DNA of 64,000 bases. Origin: JBCCXL01 sp039191605. Lineage in GTDB: Bacteria; Acidobacteriota; Thermoanaerobaculia; Multivoradales; JAHZIX01. This document shows, in pieces, positions 26,707-39,950 of the stretch. The translations under genes and the position numbers were made by a program. Within the stretch, counting starts at the first letter, position 1. Every line of letters starts with the position of its first letter. The notes under the pieces were generated by a model. That model had not been told where the DNA came from and did no database searches. It was given only the letters and a program-made list of their open reading frames with translations. The stretch is taken from assembly GCA_039191605.1 (NCBI GenBank), contig JBCCXL010000001.1:124001-188000 (forward strand). Reading direction: 5' to 3'.

Positions 26707-29700
26707 TCTCTTCTCCCCGCTTCGACCGCGCAGAGCAGCGCCTTGGCTTCATGGATGCGCACGTTGGGCTCGAAGGCGATGGGAATCAGGTCGTTGACGA
26801 CGTCGCCCCGGGAGAGGCCTCCCTGCCCCCAATGGAAGGGCAGAGCCACCTGGTAGATCCATCGTCCGTCTACTTTTAGCGGCTGCATGCGCCGCGAGGG
26901 CAGAGCCCGGGCCTCGATCGCCCCGCGAGGGGTGCGCACCGTCACCCAGCCGCCGGCCTCCACCCCCAGCTCTTCGGCCAGCTCTTCCGGCAGCTCGGCG
27001 AAGAGCTCCGGCTGCAGATGCACCAGCTGACGCAGGAAGCGGCTCATGCCCCCGGCGGTGTGGTGCTCCGTGAGCCGGTAGGTTGTGAGCACATGAGGGT
27101 AGCGAGGATCCTGGGGCTCGGCCCAGGGATTCAGCTCCCGCTCTGCCCGCTGGGCGAGGGGGCTTTCTCCCTGCTCCCGATAGAGCGGGTTGCTCACCGG
27201 CGATTCCAGAGGCTCATAGTGGGTCGGCAGCGGACCATCCTTCAAACCCTGGGGCACGAAGAGCCTCGCCACTCCCTCGTCCTGCATCAGAAAGGGATCA
27301 CTGCCTCGATGGGCCGCCAGGCCCTCGCTCCCAACTAGGGCCGGGGTCTGCGGCGCCTTGCCCGCCGGAAAGTCCGGAACGTCTTCTCCCGTCCAGCCGT
27401 CCTCCTCGCTCCACCACACCAGGGCTTTCTCTTCGCTCCACGGGCTGCCGTCGGGGCGGGCGCTGGCGCGATTGTAGAGAATCCGCCGGTCCGCCGGCCA
27501 CGCCCAGCCCCAGCCCTGGCCGAGAGGACCGCGAGCCTGTCGACGGGCCCCGCGGTTGACTCCGTCGGGGCCAAAGACGCCGCTGTAGATCCAGCATCCG
27601 CAGGCGGTGGAGCCATCTGCGGCCAGCTCGGCAAAACCCGCCAGCTGGGAGCCGCCCCTCGGATGAACGGCGGCCGCCTTCTCAACTTCTTCAGATTTTG
27701 GCTGCGGCGAGACCCGATAGCCGTTGATTTCCGCCAGCACCGACTCCGGATCCGGCTCACCGTCCGGCAACTCCGGGTACCACCAGTCCAGCGCCCGCAG
27801 AGCCTCGTCCCGGGGATCTTCGGATTCCTTTGCCCTGGCGATCAGCCGCTTCGCCAGCTGATGGATGAACCACAGCTCGCTGCGGGCCTCCCCCGGCGGA
27901 TCCACCGCCTTCTCCCGCCACTGCAGCCAGCGCATCGTCTGAGTGAAGGTGCCGGCCTTCTCGGCGTGGGCGGCGGCGGGAAAGAGGAAGACTTCCGTTT
28001 CGATGTCTTCCGGCGCCAGCTCGCCGCTGAGCACCTCCGGGCTGTCTTTCCAAAAGCTGGCGGTCTCGATCTCCACCAGATCCCTCACCACCATCCACTT
28101 CAGACGACCCAGGGCACGGCGCTCGAGCTTGGCGTTCTGGCCGCCGACGGCTGGGTTCTGGCCCATCACGAAGAGGCCCTCGAGGCCGCCGTCGAGCATC
28201 TCCAGGAAGTAGGCCAGGTGGCTGTGATCCCGATCCCGTCGCGGCAGCCAGCCGAAGCCCCAATCATTCTCGGCGCTGGCGGCCTCGCCGTACCAGGCCT
28301 TCATCAGGCTCACCAGATAGGCCTCCATATGGCACCACCAGCCGCCGCGGCGACCGTGGCGAGCGACATAGGAGGCCACGGTGTCCTCTCCCTCCACCGC
28401 CTCCGGGCTGGGCAAATAGCCCGGCAGGATGTCGAAGAGAGTGGGGATATCCGTCGACCCTTGAATCGACGCGTGCCCCCGCAGGGCCAGAATGCCGCCG
28501 CCGGGGCGACCGATGTTACCTAGGAGCAGCTGCAGGATCGCCGCCGCCCGGATCACCTGCACCCCCTTGGAGTGGTGGGTCCAGCCGACGGCGTAGCAGA
28601 AGGCGGAGGTGCGCTCGGGGGTGCTGTTGGCCAGCAGGGCTTCGGCGAGGCGGTGGAAGCTCTTCGGCGGCACGCCGCAGGCCCGCTCCACCCGCTCCGG
28701 GGTGTAACGGGCGAAGTGACGCTCCATCACCCGCAGCACGCATTGAGGATCCTCTAAGGTCTCGTCCCGCAGCGGCTCGCCGTCTTCTCCCCGCTGATAG
28801 GCCCAGGTCGAAGCGTCGTAAGCTCCGGACTCGGGATCCCAGCCGCTGAAGAGCCCGTCCAGCTCCTCCGGCCCCTGGAAGTCTTCCAGCACCAAGAAGG
28901 AGGCGTTGGTGTAGCAGCGCAAGTACTCCACCATCGCCAGCCGCCCTTCCCGCTGCCGCTGGATCACCTGCCGAATCAGCGCGCCGAGGAGCACTAGATC
29001 GCTGCCAGCGCGAAGGGGGATCCACAGATCCGCCAGCGCGCTGGTGCGGCTGTAGCGAGGGTCGACGTGGATGATGAAGGCCCCTCGCTCCTTCGCCTGC
29101 ACCACGAAGCGAAAACCCACCGGATGAGCCTCCGCCATGGAGGACCCCTGAATCAACACGCAATTCGCCCGAGCGAGGTCGGGCAACGCCGTGGTCGCCC
29201 CGCCCCGCCCCAGCGTGGTGCCCAGACCGGGCACCGTGGAGCTGTGTCAGGTTCGCGCCTGATTCGATACCGCCACCAGGCCTAAGCCTCCGGTGAACAG
29301 CTTGCGAATCAGGTAGTTTTCCTCGTTGTCTAGAGTCGCTCCGCCGAGGTGGGCCACCGCCGTGGTGCGCCCTAATCGACGTCCCTGCTCGTCCTTCTCT
29401 TCGAAGGTGCGCTTGCGGCTTTCCCACAGCCGCTCCACCACCCGATCCATCGCCTCCTCCAGCGGCATCTCTCGCCACTGGGCCGCCTTCGGCGCACGGT
29501 AGAGCACTTTCTCCAGCCGGTGGGAGTGGGTCAGCAGCTCGAAGGTCGCGGCCCCCTTGGGACATAGCTTGCCGGCATTGATGGGGCTCTCTGGATCCCC
29601 CTCTACCGCCACCACTCGGCCCTTCTTGTGGAGGATTCGCTGCCCGCAGCCAACGGCGCAATAGGGGCAAACGGAGCGCGCTACCTTGGCCCCATCGGTT

Positions 29701-29813
29701 CGCGGCTGAAGGGCCTCGGTGCGGGCTGAATAGGCTTCCGGCCCGGTGCCGTCCCCACCGCGGGTGAGCTGGCGCCACAGAGGCCATCGATCGAGCAGGG
29801 AAAGCAGAGGCAT
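26703..29813 (-). CDS. fdhA: Selenocysteine-containing formate dehydrogenase catalytic subunit
   Basis: A continuous frame of 1036 residues if UGA at 29249-29247 is read as selenocysteine (U189). Before it: an N-terminal [4Fe-4S] site (CPYCAVGCGQ, Cys49/52/56, and CPKGA, Cys84), LGGATLDNEENYLI and VSNQART; after it: HSSTVPGLG, QGSSMAEAHPVGF, GGGILALRGHASIQGSTD and the C-terminal molybdopterin domain. Family members read NQAR-x-U-H at this point. I start at ATG 29813 because MPLLSLLDRWPLWRQL is the family N-terminus; the frame is open to 29879. No Tat signal is visible, suggesting a cytoplasmic-side enzyme. Oxidises formate (or reduces CO2) with Mo/W-bis-MGD. Confidence 0.92.
29217..29235 (-). 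promoter_or_regulatory. Bacterial SECIS hairpin (SelB-binding) in fdhA
   Basis: In the mRNA sense the stem is GGUGCCC / GGGCACC (seven perfect pairs) closing a five-base loop GGUCU. The E. coli fdhF SECIS has the same GGUCU loop, and the loop begins 18 nt after the UGA in both. The hairpin begins 11 nt after the UGA. SelB binds such loops to deliver Sec-tRNA. Confidence 0.92.
29247..29249 (-). other. In-frame UGA read as selenocysteine (U189 of FdhA)
   Basis: The TGA is flanked by NQART and HSSTVPGLG, exactly where selenocysteine sits in known selenoprotein formate dehydrogenases. Coding similarity continues on both sides in the same frame, so a nonsense mutation is not needed to explain it. 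Confidence 0.93.
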
Positions 29814-29925
29814 ATTGAGACAAATGCTACCACCGCCAGAGGCTTCCTCCGCAGCCGGTTCACCAGCGCTCCGCCGCACACGCCGAGAAGCCAGCGGCGA
29901 CTACTGGATCGAGCCATAATGAGCC

Positions 29926-30846
29926 ATGAGCTCCTCTCCTCCCGACGGGCAGCCGCGCCACGCCTCGGACACTACCCCTGTTGCCAGCACCGATGCGGAG
30001 GCCAGCTCTACCCCAGCGCAGATTTGGGCCCTGGACTCAGAGGGGGCGGTGCCGATGCCGGACGCCCTCGCTCGCGAGGAGCCGCTGGAGATTCGCCTGA
30101 CGGGGGACGGGGCAGCGCTTCGCAGCCACGGCATTAGCCTGCGCACTCCGGGACAGGACGAGGAATTGGTGCGCGGCCTACTCTTCGCCGAAGGCGTGAT
30201 CCAAAGCGCCAAGGACCTGCTCGCCTTCGAGCACCTCCCCCCCGCCGCCGGAGTGCGCCGCGAAAGCGTCGCCGTGGCCCGCCTGCGGGCCGGCCTCGTG
30301 CCTCAAGGGCCACCCCGCGCCTTCGTCGCCTCCAGCGCCTGCGGCATGTGCGGTCAGGTGGACCTCTCTGCCCTCTGGCTAGAGCCGGCGAACGGGGGAA
30401 TCAGCGATGAAAGCGCGCGACGAAAGCCAGCTCGCTTCGAGCCCTCGGTCCTCCTCAGTCTGCCAGCGGCCCTAGGCCAGGCCCAGAGCACCTTCCGCCG
30501 CACCGGCGGTCTGCACGCCGCAGCGCTCTTTTCGCCGGACGGAAAGCTGCTGGTGGTGCGTGAAGACATCGGGCGCCACAACGCATTGGACAAGGTCATA
30601 GGCTGGGCCCTGCAGCGAGACCTACTCCCCCTCCACAACTATGGCCTGCTGGTGAGCGGCCGCGCCGGCTATGAATTGGCGCACAAGGCCGTACGCGCCA
30701 GCGCCGCCCTCCTCGCCGCGGTCTCCGCCCCCTCCAGCCTCGCCGTCGCCACCGCTCAGCGCTTCGGGCTCACCCTCGTCGGCTTTCTGCGGGAAGGGCG
30801 CTGCAACGTGTACAGCGGCGGCGAACGACTCGGCATCGAGGAATAG
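29926..30846 (+). CDS. fdhD: FdhD sulfurtransferase for formate dehydrogenase maturation
   Basis: 306 residues. FdhD passes sulfur from IscS to the Mo-bis-MGD cofactor of formate dehydrogenase. The active C-x-x-C is Cys139-Gly-Met-Cys142 in SSACGMCGQVDL; other conserved blocks are REDIGRHNALDKVIGWAL, LLVSGRAGYELAHKA and GRCNVYSG. A 35-residue low-complexity leader precedes the core. Divergent from fdhA; the roughly 110 bp between the two start codons must hold promoters for both, though I cannot identify their boxes. Confidence 0.92.
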   Translation: MSSSPPDGQPRHASDTTPVASTDAEASSTPAQIWALDSEGAVPMPDALAREEPLEIRLTGDGAALRSHGISLRTPGQDEELVRGLLFAEGVIQSAKDLLAFEHLPPAAGVRRESVAVARLRAGLVPQGPPRAFVASSACGMCGQVDLSALWLEPANGGISDESARRKPARFEPSVLLSLPAALGQAQSTFRRTGGLHAAALFSPDGKLLVVREDIGRHNALDKVIGWALQRDLLPLHNYGLLVSGRAGYELAHKAVRASAALLAAVSAPSSLAVATAQRFGLTLVGFLREGRCNVYSGGERLGIEE

Positions 30847-30939
30847 AGTCAGCTTCTCAGCGCAGAAAGAAGCATTTCGAGGGAAGAGCTCTCCCAAGGC
30901 TTTGACATCCGCGCCGACCCGGGGCAAGCTCACGCCGTC

Positions 30940-32586
30940 ATGCTTGCCACGCTACCTATCCCTTCCGTACGCCGCCTCTTTACATCAGCAGCCCTGATCG
31001 CGATGGCCGCCCTCGGCGCCTGCGGCTCACCGCAGGGGGAAGCTCCGCCATCCCAAGAACGGCCGACGGCCACCGGCCCGAACGTCCTGCTGATCTCCAT
31101 CGATACTCTGCGTGCGGATCGAGTCGGCTGCTACGGCTATCCGCGAGAGGGCATTACCCCTCACATCGATGCCCTCGCCGCCGAGAGCGTGCGCTTCGAA
31201 GAGCTCCGCGCCCCGACCCCCTGGACGCTGCCCAGCCACGCCGCCATGCTCACCGGCGTCCACTCCTACGATCTCGGGATGCGCCATAAGAGCTCGGCTC
31301 TCCCCTACGGCGCCGCCACCGTCGCCGAGGCCTTCTTCGATGCCGGCTACCGCACCGCCGCCTTCGTCGACTCCGGCAAGGGCGGCTACCTCGGCGCCGA
31401 GCGGGGCTTCGACCGCGGCTTCGAGAGCTACGAGCACGCCCCCTTCGTCAAGCCAGCGCCGTGGACCAAGTACGACATGGCGGAGACCGCGGACCAGACC
31501 ATCCAGTGGCTGGAAGAGGCCGTGGCGGCCAAAGATGGCCCCGAAGAAGGCCCCAAGGCGGACCCCTTCTTCCTCTTCGTCCACTCCAAAGCCGTCCACG
31601 CCCTGCCCCCCAACACCCCCTGCCTGGACGAGCATTGCTTCCCCTACGACAAGCCCGACCCGTGGCGCTTCGCCTATCTCGATCCGGCGGACGCCACCCG
31701 CGTTTGGGAAGACGAGGAGCGGGGCCAGGGGCAGCAGTATCTATGGTCCCTGAACGCGGACTTCCTCGACGGTGATCTCGATCCGAGAGCCTTCCCGGAG
31801 CAGGACATCCAGGTGCTCTCGGATCTCTACGACGAAGGCCTGCGCTTCACCGATCACCACATCGGCCGCATCTTCGACACCCTGCGCCAGCTGGACCTCT
31901 GGGATGACACTGTGATCGTGCTGACCTCCGATCACGGCGAGGCCTTTCTGGAGCATCAGCTGCTGATGCACCAGGAGGTCTACCGCAACCTGCTCCACGT
32001 CCCGCTGCTGATCAAGGTGGCCGGCGGTGCTGACGATTTCTCTTCTGACTCGGCTTCTGCCGCGACTGACTCAGCCTCTTCCACTACCGACGACTCTGGC
32101 GAACCCGCTAGCGACTCGGCTCCCGCGAGCCCAGCCTGCGGCGAAACAGTCGACGCCCTCGTCGAGCTCACCGACATCGCCCCCACCCTCGCCGCCCTCG
32201 CCGGCATCCCCGGCCCCAAGACCTCCGAGGGCCGAATCCTTCCCCCCGCCCCCGGCGCAGACCTCGAGAGTCTGTACGAACCTCACGACAGCTTGGGCTA
32301 CTACCTCTTCCCTCCCACCTTCACCTACCGCGCCTTCCGCCTCGAGCGGGACGGCTACGTCCTGATCCGCCACAACGGCCCCGGCGCCTCCGAGCTCGGC
32401 GATCTCTACGATCTCCGCAACGATCCCGGCGAGCTCTCCCCCCTGCCTCCCGATACCCCCCTGCGCGCCGAGCTCGCCCAGGCCCTGCGCCGCCGCCTCG
32501 CCGAAGAGCCCCACTTCGAGCCTCGGCTGATCAAGGAGGACGAGGAGGCGCTGAAGGAGCTGAAGACCTTGGGGTATCTCGACTGA
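30940..32586 (+). CDS. Alkaline-phosphatase-superfamily lipoprotein, Thr-type enzyme D
   Basis: 548 residues. Lipobox LGAC gives Cys28. Motifs: LLISIDTLRADRVGCYGY (Asp55), TPWTLPSHAAMLTG (Thr96 as nucleophile) and VLTSDHGEAFLEHQ. It ends EEALKELKTLGYLD, the family tail. A Ser/Asp/Ala-rich insert at 32035-32130 interrupts the catalytic domain after the DHGE motif, with repeat-like codons. Same family as the three copies at 4-11 kb, but located beside fdhD rather than the glycosyltransferase. Substrate unknown. Confidence 0.77.
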   Translation: MLATLPIPSVRRLFTSAALIAMAALGACGSPQGEAPPSQERPTATGPNVLLISIDTLRADRVGCYGYPREGITPHIDALAAESVRFEELRAPTPWTLPSHAAMLTGVHSYDLGMRHKSSALPYGAATVAEAFFDAGYRTAAFVDSGKGGYLGAERGFDRGFESYEHAPFVKPAPWTKYDMAETADQTIQWLEEAVAAKDGPEEGPKADPFFLFVHSKAVHALPPNTPCLDEHCFPYDKPDPWRFAYLDPADATRVWEDEERGQGQQYLWSLNADFLDGDLDPRAFPEQDIQVLSDLYDEGLRFTDHHIGRIFDTLRQLDLWDDTVIVLTSDHGEAFLEHQLLMHQEVYRNLLHVPLLIKVAGGADDFSSDSASAATDSASSTTDDSGEPASDSAPASPACGETVDALVELTDIAPTLAALAGIPGPKTSEGRILPPAPGADLESLYEPHDSLGYYLFPPTFTYRAFRLERDGYVLIRHNGPGASELGDLYDLRNDPGELSPLPPDTPLRAELAQALRRRLAEEPHFEPRLIKEDEEALKELKTLGYLD

Positions 32587-32610
32587 CGGTCGGAGGAATC
32601 GACATAAGAA

Positions 32611-32663
32611 GTCAGGTCCCCGAGGGTCAGGTCCCTGGCACCTCTAGGAAGGTCCCTGGCACC
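32611..32663. repeat. Short direct repeat ggtccctggcacc, intergenic
   Basis: Two exact 13-bp copies (32630-32642 and 32651-32663) with a degenerate third half-copy (gtcaggtcccc) upstream. The tggcacc/ggtgcca core resembles dispersed REP-like elements of many bacteria, which is only a resemblance here. No rayT transposase is in the window. Confidence 0.6.
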
Positions 32664-32719
32664 ACCAAAAGCAGGCACCTCCGAGGGCCATTCTTCAAAT
32701 AACGAGAGGGAATCTCACC

Positions 32720-34012
32720 ATGAGGCCATCCACCGCCCGGAGCACCAAACTCTTCGCCTGGCCACTGCTCGCCCTCCTGGCCCTCAGCCTCTTCGGCTGC
32801 GACGGAGTCCTCGCGGTGCGTGGGGAGATGGTCTCCACAGCGCAACAGCCTCTCGAAGACTGCGTGCTGGAGCTGATTCCGACGAAGTGGCCTGATTCTC
32901 CCGACGCAAGGGAGCTCACGAGCTCTACGGAGTCCGTCGCCACCTTCGATGAGACCTTCATCGTGTCTCCGTGGAAAGAGGAATACCGGGCGAAGGTCTA
33001 CTGCGCTGGACATAGCGCCTACGAGAGCGAGCCCTTCTCCGAAGGCCGAGGCGGGCTGGATGGCAACACTCCCACCGTGGATCTCGGAAAAGTCCTCCTC
33101 TACGCCGAAGCGGCGGACCCGGCTCAACCCAGCGCACCAGCGGCGACTGCGGGAGCCGACGGGAAGCTTCTCAGCTCGACTTCGGTGGTCCTCACCGAGG
33201 AGCAGCTCGAAGAGATGCGCCCCTTCGCTCCGGAGATCGACGACCTCCTCTCCCAGGTTGAGCTGCAGCACTTCACCTACAGCAGCGACGGATTGCGCAT
33301 CGGCGGCTACATGGCGAAGCCGCGAGGTGAAGGCCCCTTCCCGACGGTGATCTGGAATCGAGGCGGAAACCGAGAATTCGCCTCGCTGGACGAGCAGCGG
33401 GCCGCCTTCATCCTCGGTCCCATCGCCAGCTGGGGCTACGTGGTGGTGGCCAGCCAGTACCGAGGCGGCACGGGTAGCGAGGGAGAGGACGAGTTCGGAG
33501 GACGAGACGTTCAGGATGTCCTGAGCCTGATCCCGCTGCTGGACGCCATGCCGGAGGCGGATACCGAACGCCTCGCCATGTACGGCTGGAGCCGCGGGGT
33601 GCTCATGACCCTTCGCGCCCTCACCCTCACCGACCGGGTGGACGTCGCCGTGCTGGGAGCCGGGACCTACGACCTGCTGCGCACCGCCGGCGACCGCCCG
33701 CGGATGGAATCTCAGGTCTTCTCGCAGCTGATTCCCAACTACGCGACCGAACGCGAAGAACAGCTCCGCGCTCGCTCAGCGGTCTATTGGGCCGACGAGC
33801 TACCCCAAAGCACTCCCCTGCTGATGCTCCACGGCACCGCCGACGAGCGGGTGAACGCCAAAGAAGCCCTCACCATGGCCGAAGCCCTGCTGGAAACCGG
33901 CCACCCCTTCCGCCTCGCGCTCTACGAAGGCGGTGACCACGGGCTGCGAGAGCACCGGGATGAGGTGGATCCACTGATTCGCCAGTGGCTTGAAGAGCAT
34001 CTGGCCAAATAA
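32720..34012 (+). CDS. Alpha/beta-hydrolase lipoprotein (prolyl-oligopeptidase/DLH-like)
   Basis: 430 residues. Signal peptide with lipobox LFGC. Residues about 30-130 form a beta-rich N-terminal domain, and the hydrolase domain starts near 190 (YSSDGLRIGGYMAKP). The catalytic triad can be read as Ser in YGWSRGVL, Asp in LHGTADERV and His in GGDHGLREH, in S9-peptidase/dienelactone-hydrolase order. Expected to be a periplasmic peptidase or esterase. It follows enzyme D by about 130 bp on the same strand, with the 13-bp repeats in between. Confidence 0.8.
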   Translation: MRPSTARSTKLFAWPLLALLALSLFGCDGVLAVRGEMVSTAQQPLEDCVLELIPTKWPDSPDARELTSSTESVATFDETFIVSPWKEEYRAKVYCAGHSAYESEPFSEGRGGLDGNTPTVDLGKVLLYAEAADPAQPSAPAATAGADGKLLSSTSVVLTEEQLEEMRPFAPEIDDLLSQVELQHFTYSSDGLRIGGYMAKPRGEGPFPTVIWNRGGNREFASLDEQRAAFILGPIASWGYVVVASQYRGGTGSEGEDEFGGRDVQDVLSLIPLLDAMPEADTERLAMYGWSRGVLMTLRALTLTDRVDVAVLGAGTYDLLRTAGDRPRMESQVFSQLIPNYATEREEQLRARSAVYWADELPQSTPLLMLHGTADERVNAKEALTMAEALLETGHPFRLALYEGGDHGLREHRDEVDPLIRQWLEEHLAK

Positions 34013-34030
34013 GCGAGCAGCCAACCAGAG

Positions 34031-34080
34031 AAGTTCAGCTGGAGGAGCTCAGCCGGAGAAGAGCTCAGCCGGAGAAGAGC
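34031..34080. repeat. 16-bp tandem repeat across the 3' end of the GT2 gene
   Basis: Two perfect copies of gagctcagccggagaa (34045-34060 and 34061-34076) plus a degenerate copy before them. The minus-strand glycosyltransferase stop codon lies inside the second copy, so the repeat forms the gene's 3' end and downstream flank. Confidence 0.75.
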
Positions 34081-34802
34081 GGGCTCTTCCGCACTCCCAT
34101 CCGGTGCAGGTACCAAGACCCGAAGGCGAACATGGTCTGGAAGGCATATTTGGAGGCGGGGCCGAATTTGATGCTGCTGGCCTCGTCGAAGTAGCGCACG
34201 GGAATCGGTAGGTCGCCAACCTTGAAGTCGTAGTGCACGCTCTGCACGAGGAACTGGGAGTCGAAGACGAAGTCGTCGCTGTTGTTCTCGAAGGGCACGG
34301 TCTCGAGCACCTTGCGGCTGTAGGCGCGGTAGCCGGAGTGCCACTCCCCTAGGTTCTGGCCGGAGAGGATGTTCTCGATGAAGGTCAGGCCGCGATTGGC
34401 GAGGTATTTGATCAGCGGCATATTGCCGGCGAGGGCCTCGCGGCGGGTGCGGATGCGGTTGCCGAGAATGACGTCGCAGATGCCGTGGCGCAGGATATCC
34501 ACCGAGGCGGGGATCACTCGGGCGTCGTATTGATAGTCGGGATGCAGCATTACCACGTAATCGGCCCCGGAATCGAGGGCAGCGCGGTAGCAGGTCTTCT
34601 GGTTGCCGCCGTAGCCGCGATTCTCTGGATGCTCGATCAGGGTCACACCGAGGCGCTGGGCGATCTCTACGGTGTTGTCGCGACTGCAGTCGTCGACCAC
34701 GATGATCTCGTCGAAGGAGCCTGCGGGGATATCGGCAACGATGCGCTCGAGGGTGTTGGCGGCGTTATACGCCGGCATCACGATGACGGTACGTTCACTC
34801 AT
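34065..34802 (-). CDS. GT2 glycosyltransferase, polyprenyl-phosphate-sugar synthase-like
   Basis: 245 residues from ATG 34802 (MSERTVIVMPAYN); the frame is open to 34940 but the added residues are not family-like. GT-A fold motifs: VIVMPAYNAANTL, EIIVVDDCSRDNT, NRGYGGNQKTCY and metal-binding MLHPDYQYD. It resembles DPM1/DPG-synthase enzymes that load a sugar from a nucleotide donor on a polyprenyl phosphate, but lacks C-terminal membrane helices. Such products feed GT-C enzymes like the GT39 protein at 2.3 kb; that link is inferred. Confidence 0.8.
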   Translation of the reverse strand: MSERTVIVMPAYNAANTLERIVADIPAGSFDEIIVVDDCSRDNTVEIAQRLGVTLIEHPENRGYGGNQKTCYRAALDSGADYVVMLHPDYQYDARVIPASVDILRHGICDVILGNRIRTRREALAGNMPLIKYLANRGLTFIENILSGQNLGEWHSGYRAYSRKVLETVPFENNSDDFVFDSQFLVQSVHYDFKVGDLPIPVRYFDEASSIKFGPASKYAFQTMFAFGSWYLHRMGVRKSPLFSG

Positions 34803-34941
34803 GGTGGGGGGAATCGCGGGGCAGAAGGGGACCTGAAAGGATTGGACGCTGCTGGAAGCTGCGCCACGGGGACGTGGGCGCAAAGAGCTGAGCGTGGAGA
34901 AGTGGGCGCAGAACCTCGACTCTACCGCAGGCGCGGGCATG

Positions 34942-34970
34942 AAAAAACCGCCGCCCCGAAGGGCGGCGGT
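34942..34970 (-). terminator. Rho-independent terminator of the pullulanase gene
   Basis: In the minus-strand transcript a 10-bp stem (ACCGCCGCCC pairing with GGGCGGCGGT) closes a UUCG tetraloop and is followed by six U. It begins 44 bp after the pullulanase stop. Stem, C(UUCG)G loop and U-tract are all textbook. Confidence 0.93.
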
Positions 34971-35013
34971 CTCAAGGTTGCTGGGCGGTCCGCAGACCGC
35001 CCGAGCCAGGGAA

Positions 35014-39258
<4,245 letters not shown>

Positions 39259-39950
39259 AAGTCCTCTTCTCTCCAAGGAGTGTCTCTAGATGCCATTCAG
39301 GGTGAGGATTCGAGGGAGCTTGCGCTCAATCGAAGGGGACAGATCAGGAGAGAGCGCTAGCGCGCTAGGGCAACGGTCTCTCGTAACTCTCGTCTCCCCA
39401 CGCGGTCCACGAGATGAGAGGTATCCGCTAGATCGAGAGCTCGAGCGAAAGGAGGCCTATCGCTGAGCGAGCTCTGAATGTCGACAGAGGGCTTCATCGG
39501 GGATTCGACCGGGAGCCACTCATGTCTCGATCTTGTACAGATTTATGACCATCAAATCTCTTCGTCGAACTTCTTGAGAGCTAAAGACATAGCATGGGGA
39601 GGCGTTGGGATCTCGTTTATACCAAAACAACGAAATACCCTCAAGCCAAAAAATCCTCAAAAAAAAAGGATTTTTACACGCACCGCTGAACAAACAAAAC
39701 GCCAAGGCGACATCAAGCCTAGCTAATTAATTCAAATATACTAAAAATTGGACAAAGACCAAGACAGGTAAGAGACCGCAGAATCAGTCCTGTCCACCAG
39801 AGACCTACCAACTCTCTGCTGCCATCCCCTAAGGCCTACCCTCTTCTTCCCCCACCCTCTCCCCCTCCTCCACTCCTCTACTCCCGATCCCCTAGCTCCC
39901 CGACATGACTCTGCCGTCCCCCACTCCGCCGGATCACTCGGTGACCTGGA
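39259..39950. other. Intergenic region with an AT-rich stretch and a pyrimidine-rich tract
   Basis: About 690 bp without a credible gene. 39259-39480 is the GC-normal upstream region of the pullulanase gene. 39540-39780 is strongly AT-rich, unlike its surroundings, with a 9-bp A/T hairpin at 39649-39675 (stem aaaaatcct / aggattttt). 39838-39905 is almost pure C/T on this strand. An 82-codon frame at 39478-39726 has no protein-like features. Confidence 0.7.

Noticed and set aside
29247..29249. Nonsense mutation making fdhA a pseudogene
   Set aside because: The coding similarity continues in the same frame on both sides, the residue position matches selenocysteine in homologues, and a SECIS hairpin follows at the correct distance.
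39478..39726. 82-codon frame in the AT-rich gap
   Set aside because: No ribosome site, no domain, and composition that matches the non-coding surroundings.
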